From contig CAZDCK010000034.1 of the NCBI GenBank assembly GCA_964503965.1, positions 1-27,188 of the forward strand: 27,188 bases of DNA, given 5' to 3'. This DNA comes from Eutrophocola sp964503965. Lineage in GTDB: Bacteria > Pseudomonadota > Gammaproteobacteria > Pseudomonadales > Pseudohongiellaceae. Of the stretch, positions 24,188 through 27,188 are shown in pieces. Under the pieces are notes generated by a model. It was not told the origin of the DNA. It did not search any database and saw only the letters and a list, made by a program, of their open reading frames with translations. The position numbers and the translations under genes were made by a program. Position 1 is the stretch's first letter, and each line of letters begins with the position of its first letter.

Positions 24188-24679
24188 ATGCCATTATTTC
24201 TTATTTTTGTTGCAGTGCCCATCTGTGAAATGCTGTTGCTATTTGAAGTGGCTGATCACATTGGTGGTCTGCAGACAGTGGGCCTTGTCATGTTGACCGC
24301 CGTTATTGGAATCCAGGTACTTAAGCAGCAGGGGCTGTCCACAATAACCCGGGCCCAGCAGCGCCTGGACAGTGGAGAATTGCCAGCCCAGGAGATCATG
24401 GAAGGCCTGTTCCTGGCCGTGGGTGGAGCCTTTCTGCTGACACCGGGGTTTATCACCGATACAGTCGGATTTCTGTGTCTCATTGGTCCTACCCGCCGAA
24501 CGATGGTTAGATGGTTGATCCGGTCTGGAAAAATCACGGTATTCACCGCCGGACGGGGCAGTCACTTCAGCTATACACGTCATTCGTCTACACAGAACAC
24601 TGATGATGGGGTCTATGAGGGGGAGTATACCGAGGAGACTCCGGAAAAATCCCGTTTGGACGATCCGGACAAGCGGTAA
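24188..24679 (+). CDS. fxsA: FxsA family inner-membrane protein
   Basis: The 163-residue protein has the FxsA (PF04186) pattern: an N-terminal helix PLFLIFVAVPICEMLLLFEV, the segment TVGLVMLTAVIGIQVLKQQGL, the amphipathic TRAQQRLDSGELPAQEIMEG, and GGAFLLTPGFITDTVGFLCL near 88-107, then a charged, poorly conserved tail. In E. coli, overproduced FxsA relieves F-plasmid exclusion of phage T7; the normal role is unknown. Its place immediately upstream of groES is a recurring gammaproteobacterial arrangement. Promoter and Shine-Dalgarno are not obvious. A weak hairpin follows the stop. Confidence 0.9.
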   Translation: MPLFLIFVAVPICEMLLLFEVADHIGGLQTVGLVMLTAVIGIQVLKQQGLSTITRAQQRLDSGELPAQEIMEGLFLAVGGAFLLTPGFITDTVGFLCLIGPTRRTMVRWLIRSGKITVFTAGRGSHFSYTRHSSTQNTDDGVYEGEYTEETPEKSRLDDPDKR

Positions 24680-24684
24680 ATCCC

Positions 24685-24716
24685 TGGAATCCACAAAAAA
24701 AATTCCAATCTTTTTA
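24685..24716 (+). terminator. Weak candidate terminator after fxsA
   Basis: TGGAAT (24685-24690) can pair with ATTCCA (24702-24707) over an A-rich 11-nt loop and is followed by ATCTTTTTA. The stem is short and AT-rich, so termination would be partial at best. It lies just before the heat-shock-type promoter of groES. Confidence 0.35.
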
Positions 24717-24723
24717 CTTTTTC

Positions 24724-24753
24724 CCATTGAAATCACATCAAACAGCCCCATCT
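24724..24753 (+). promoter_or_regulatory. Sigma-32 (heat-shock) promoter of groES-groEL
   Basis: CCATTGAAA (24724-24732) and CCCCATCT (24746-24753) are separated by 13 bp, measured from the end of TTGAAA. This closely matches the sigma-32 pattern CTTGAAA-N11-16-CCCCATnT, as at E. coli groE. No CIRCE inverted repeat (TTAGCACTC-N9-GAGTGCTAA) was seen between here and groES, supporting sigma-32 rather than HrcA control. Transcription would start near 24760, leaving a leader of roughly 195 nt. Confidence 0.75.
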
Positions 24754-24956
24754 TGGAGGTTCAAATCGTGGTTACATCCCGAAAAACAGGGTTTACCCCA
24801 TGATTTGCAAGGAATTTTGGGGATCTCATATCGAACATATGCCGCTATCGCAGCGTGTGGTAGGAGCCTGGGATTCCCGCAGGCAGAACGAAGAAACTTC
24901 TGTCTGGCATGATTTAACTACATTTTGATAACTCAAGAGTGTTGGAGACTAAAAGC

Positions 24957-25247
24957 ATGAACATTCGTCCGTTACAAGACCGAGTCGTCGTGAAACGAAA
25001 AGAAGAAGAAACCACTACTGCAGGAGGCATCGTTTTACCAGGCTCTGCCACTGAAAAACCTTCCCAGGGTGAAGTTGTGGCCGTCGGTCCGGGTCGCCTG
25101 CTAGACAATGGTGACGTACGTCCCATCGACCTTAGCGTTGGTGACACCGTTATCTTCGGAAAATATGCCAGCAATACGGTCATGATTGGTGATGATGAAT
25201 TACTGATCCTGAATGAAGGCGAGATCTTCGGTGTCCTTGAGAGCTAA
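24957..25247 (+). CDS. groES: Co-chaperonin GroES
   Basis: GroES (96 residues) forms the heptameric lid on GroEL. The start is ATG 24957 (MNIRPLQDRVVVKRKEEE), with GGAG at 24944-24947 and 9-nt spacing; the frame's earlier TTG at 24939 would add six non-family residues. The mobile loop is at about residues 16-32 (EEETTTAGGIVLPGSA, containing the GroEL-binding GIVL), followed by GEVVAVGPGR and the C-terminal GDDELLILNEGEIFGVLE. It is the first gene of the groESL operon, 68 bp ahead of groEL, under the sigma-32-type promoter. Confidence 0.98.
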   Translation: MNIRPLQDRVVVKRKEEETTTAGGIVLPGSATEKPSQGEVVAVGPGRLLDNGDVRPIDLSVGDTVIFGKYASNTVMIGDDELLILNEGEIFGVLES

Positions 25248-25315
25248 TAGCCCTGCAAGCTGATCAACGAATTTCCATTCATTAATAAATAGATTTAAAG
25301 ATAGGACTTATAACA

Positions 25316-26953
25316 ATGGCTAAAGATGTAAAATTTGGAGATAGCGCCCGCCAGCAGATGCTGAAAGGTGTCAACCTGCTTGCTGATGCAGTAAAAGTCA
25401 CTCTCGGCCCCAAAGGCCGTAATGTCGTTCTCGACAAATCCTTCGGTGCTCCTACAGTTACTAAAGACGGTGTTTCCGTTGCCAAGGAAATCGAGCTGAA
25501 AGACAAGTTCGAAAACATGGGTGCCCAGATGGTCAAGGAAGTGGCTTCCCAGACATCTGATGTTGCTGGTGACGGTACCACTACCGCTACTGTTCTGGCC
25601 CAGTCAATCCTGAACGAAGGCCTGAAATCAGTTGCTGCCGGCATGAACCCGATGGATCTAAAACGCGGTATCGACAAAGGTGTTGCTGCGGTTGTTGCCG
25701 AAATTGAAGCCATGGCGACTCCCTGTACCGAGTCCAAGGCGATTGCCCAGGTAGGTTCCATCTCTGCCAACTCTGACACCACCGTAGGTGACATCATTGC
25801 CGAAGCCATGGAAAAAGTCGGCAAGGAAGGCGTGATTACTGTTGAAGACGGTTCCGGTCTCGAAAATGAACTGGACGTGGTAGAAGGTATGCAGTTTGAT
25901 CGTGGTTACCTTTCTGCCTACTTCATCAATAACCAGGACACCATGATGGTAGACCTGGAAAACCCGCTCATTCTGCTGGTTGAAAAGAAAGTGTCCAATA
26001 TCCGTGACATGATCAACCTGCTTGAAGGCGTTGCTAAATCCGGTCGTCCCCTGCTGGTTATTGCCGAGGATGTTGAAGGTGAGGCCCTGGCCACTCTGGT
26101 TGTCAACAACATGCGCGGCATCATGAAAGTCGCTGCTGTCAAAGCACCTGGTTTCGGTGATCGTCGTAAAGCCATGCTGGAAGACATTGCTATCCTGACC
26201 GGTGGTACTGTTATTTCTGAAGAGGTTGGCCTGAGCATTGAAGGCGCTACTATTGATGACCTGGGTTCCGCCAAGCGCGTCCAGATCACCAAAGACAATA
26301 CCACTATCATTGATGGTGATGGCGACAGCGGCAAGATCGAAGGTCGTGTTGGCCAGATCCGTGCCCAGATCGAGGAAACCTCCTCTGACTACGATCGTGA
26401 AAAACTGCAGGAACGTGTAGCCAAGCTGGCTGGCGGTGTTGCGGTAATCAAGGTTGGTGCCGGTACAGAAATTGAAATGAAGGAAAAGAAAGCCCGCGTT
26501 GAAGACGCCCTGCATTCTACCCGCGCTGCGGTTGAGGAAGGTGTGGTGCCTGGCGGTGGTGTTGCCCTGGTTCGCGCCCTGCAGAAGATCGAAGAGCTTC
26601 GTGGAGACAACGAGGATCAGAACGTTGGTCTCAACATTCTCCAGCGTGCACTGACTGCGCCTCTGCGCCAGATTGCCTCCAATGCCGGTGAAGACGGTTC
26701 TGTCATCCTGGATAAAGTTCGTCAGGGTAAAGGTAATGACGGCTTCAATGCAGGCACAGGTGAATACGGTGATATGCTTGAAATGGGTATCATCGACCCG
26801 GCCAAGGTGACCCGTTCAGCCCTGCAGGCTGCCGGTTCTGTCGCTGGCCTGATGATCACTACCGAAGCAATGGTTAGTGAGATTCCGGAAGATAAACCTG
26901 CTGCTCCAATGCCAGATATGGGTGGTATGGGCGGCATGGGTGGCATGATGTAA
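25316..26953 (+). CDS. groEL: Chaperonin GroEL (Cpn60)
   Basis: GroEL (545 residues) is the 14-mer folding chamber of the cytoplasm. Visible elements: LGPKGRNVVLDK (30-41) and VAGDGTTTATVLAQ (83-96, ATP/Mg contact D86) in the equatorial domain; the apical domain with EGMQFDRGYLSAYFINNQ and VKAPGFGDRRKAMLEDIA; the second equatorial part with EDALHSTRAAVEEGVVPGGG; and the Gly-Gly-Met tail ending GGMGGMGGMM. AGGA lies 9 nt before the ATG. Arginine is mostly CGT/CGC, as expected for a highly expressed gene. The operon ends in a strong terminator. It is a normal copy without unusual residues. Confidence 0.99.
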   Translation: MAKDVKFGDSARQQMLKGVNLLADAVKVTLGPKGRNVVLDKSFGAPTVTKDGVSVAKEIELKDKFENMGAQMVKEVASQTSDVAGDGTTTATVLAQSILNEGLKSVAAGMNPMDLKRGIDKGVAAVVAEIEAMATPCTESKAIAQVGSISANSDTTVGDIIAEAMEKVGKEGVITVEDGSGLENELDVVEGMQFDRGYLSAYFINNQDTMMVDLENPLILLVEKKVSNIRDMINLLEGVAKSGRPLLVIAEDVEGEALATLVVNNMRGIMKVAAVKAPGFGDRRKAMLEDIAILTGGTVISEEVGLSIEGATIDDLGSAKRVQITKDNTTIIDGDGDSGKIEGRVGQIRAQIEETSSDYDREKLQERVAKLAGGVAVIKVGAGTEIEMKEKKARVEDALHSTRAAVEEGVVPGGGVALVRALQKIEELRGDNEDQNVGLNILQRALTAPLRQIASNAGEDGSVILDKVRQGKGNDGFNAGTGEYGDMLEMGIIDPAKVTRSALQAAGSVAGLMITTEAMVSEIPEDKPAAPMPDMGGMGGMGGMM

Positions 26954-26978
26954 CAGCCGTTCAGGTTTCCTGAATCAT

Positions 26979-27006
26979 AAAAAACCCCGCAATAGCGGGG
27001 TTTTTT
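26979..27006 (+). terminator. Strong intrinsic terminator of groESL
   Basis: AAAAAACCCCGC pairs perfectly with GCGGGGTTTTTT across an AATA loop, giving a 12-bp stem with a run of six T followed by ATTT. It begins 26 bp after the groEL stop. The A-run at its left would let it work on the minus strand too. Confidence 0.95.
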
Positions 27007-27058
27007 ATTTGGGGATCTGCTGCGCTCGCAATCCCGACATTGGGACGATGAGGAGACA

Positions 27059-27188
27059 GGATGCGGGATGCAAGAGGAAATATTCGGTCTTAGCGGGGAT
27101 TCAAGATAACCGAAACATCAAATTTATTGGCAAGCCGAAATAAAACCCTTGATGATAAATGTCAGGCAAACCATCCTGCCTTGTATCC
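27059..27188 (-). repeat. Dispersed intergenic repeat, copy B (runs to window edge)
   Basis: Read on the minus strand from 27188, this segment starts GGATACAAGG and matches copy A through AATAAATTTGA (27118). It ends near 27059-27077 with a TTGCATCCCGCATCC-like block resembling the right end of copy A. Plus-strand 27059-27074 therefore holds GATGC-type units facing the CTTGTATCC at the edge. Copy B looks shorter inside than copy A, and the array probably continues past the window. No gene is seen in 27007-27188. Confidence 0.65.

Noticed and set aside
24760..24956. CIRCE element for HrcA control of groES
   Set aside because: No TTAGCACTC/GAGTGCTAA pair was found; the sigma-32-type promoter explains heat control.
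25658..26515. Minus-strand open frame (285 codons) inside groEL
   Set aside because: It is antisense to conserved GroEL sequence; the product has low-complexity Phe/Asn/Gly-rich composition without domains.

Overview
The window looks like a chromosomal segment of a free-living gammaproteobacterium. The basis is family content and gene order rather than any rRNA marker. ampD sits head-to-head with a nadC transcription unit next to aceE-aceF. The E1 component is the homodimeric AceE type, and the E2 component carries two lipoyl domains. fxsA lies directly upstream of groES-groEL, whose promoter resembles the proteobacterial sigma-32 type. The pyruvate dehydrogenase and groESL genes favour CGT/CGC for arginine, while the surface-polysaccharide genes use AGG often, as expected for highly versus weakly expressed genes. 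I did not compute GC content.

Layout. (1) Positions 1-10707 form the right-hand part of a surface glycan or glycolipid cluster. It holds a truncated membrane TPR protein, a DPM1-like GT2, two GT4-type glycosyltransferases, two class I methyltransferases, a flippase-like integral membrane protein (LPG_synthase_TM family), a DegT-type sugar aminotransferase, an OafA-like acyltransferase with an SGNH domain, and a DUF1080 lipoprotein. Genes lie on both strands in tightly packed blocks. Both convergent pairs end in a shared 4-bp palindrome (CTAG and TTAA), and two coupled ATGA/GTGA-type junctions are present. (2) 10813-12908: a bidirectional terminator, then nadC and a membrane-anchored retropepsin-like protease on the minus strand, and ampD divergent from them. 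(3) 12909-17853: a roughly 400-bp regulatory region with a strong dyad, then aceE and aceF. No pdhR, aroP, ampE or lpd lies here, although E. coli has those genes in this neighbourhood. (4) 17854-18194: an intergenic repeat element with inverted 8-bp units, then yajQ. (5) 18855-23098: an RND efflux adaptor and pump, overlapping by 4 bp. (6) 23126-24679: a secreted beta-rich protein of unknown function, an alkyltransferase-like DNA-repair protein, and fxsA. (7) 24724-27006: a sigma-32-type promoter, groES, groEL and a strong terminator. A second, inverted copy of the intergenic repeat element then runs off the right edge.

How it works together. The left third probably builds, flips, decorates (amino sugar, methyl, acyl) and finishes an envelope glycan. 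The centre holds NAD synthesis, peptidoglycan recycling and pyruvate oxidation. The right holds stress functions (efflux, alkyl-lesion recognition, chaperonin).

No defence island, prophage, CRISPR array, insertion sequence or RNA gene was recognised. The least explained structures are the paired intergenic repeats (17891-18129 and 27059-27188), the dyad cluster ahead of aceE, and a possible 33-codon gene wedged between the flippase-like gene and the aminotransferase gene.
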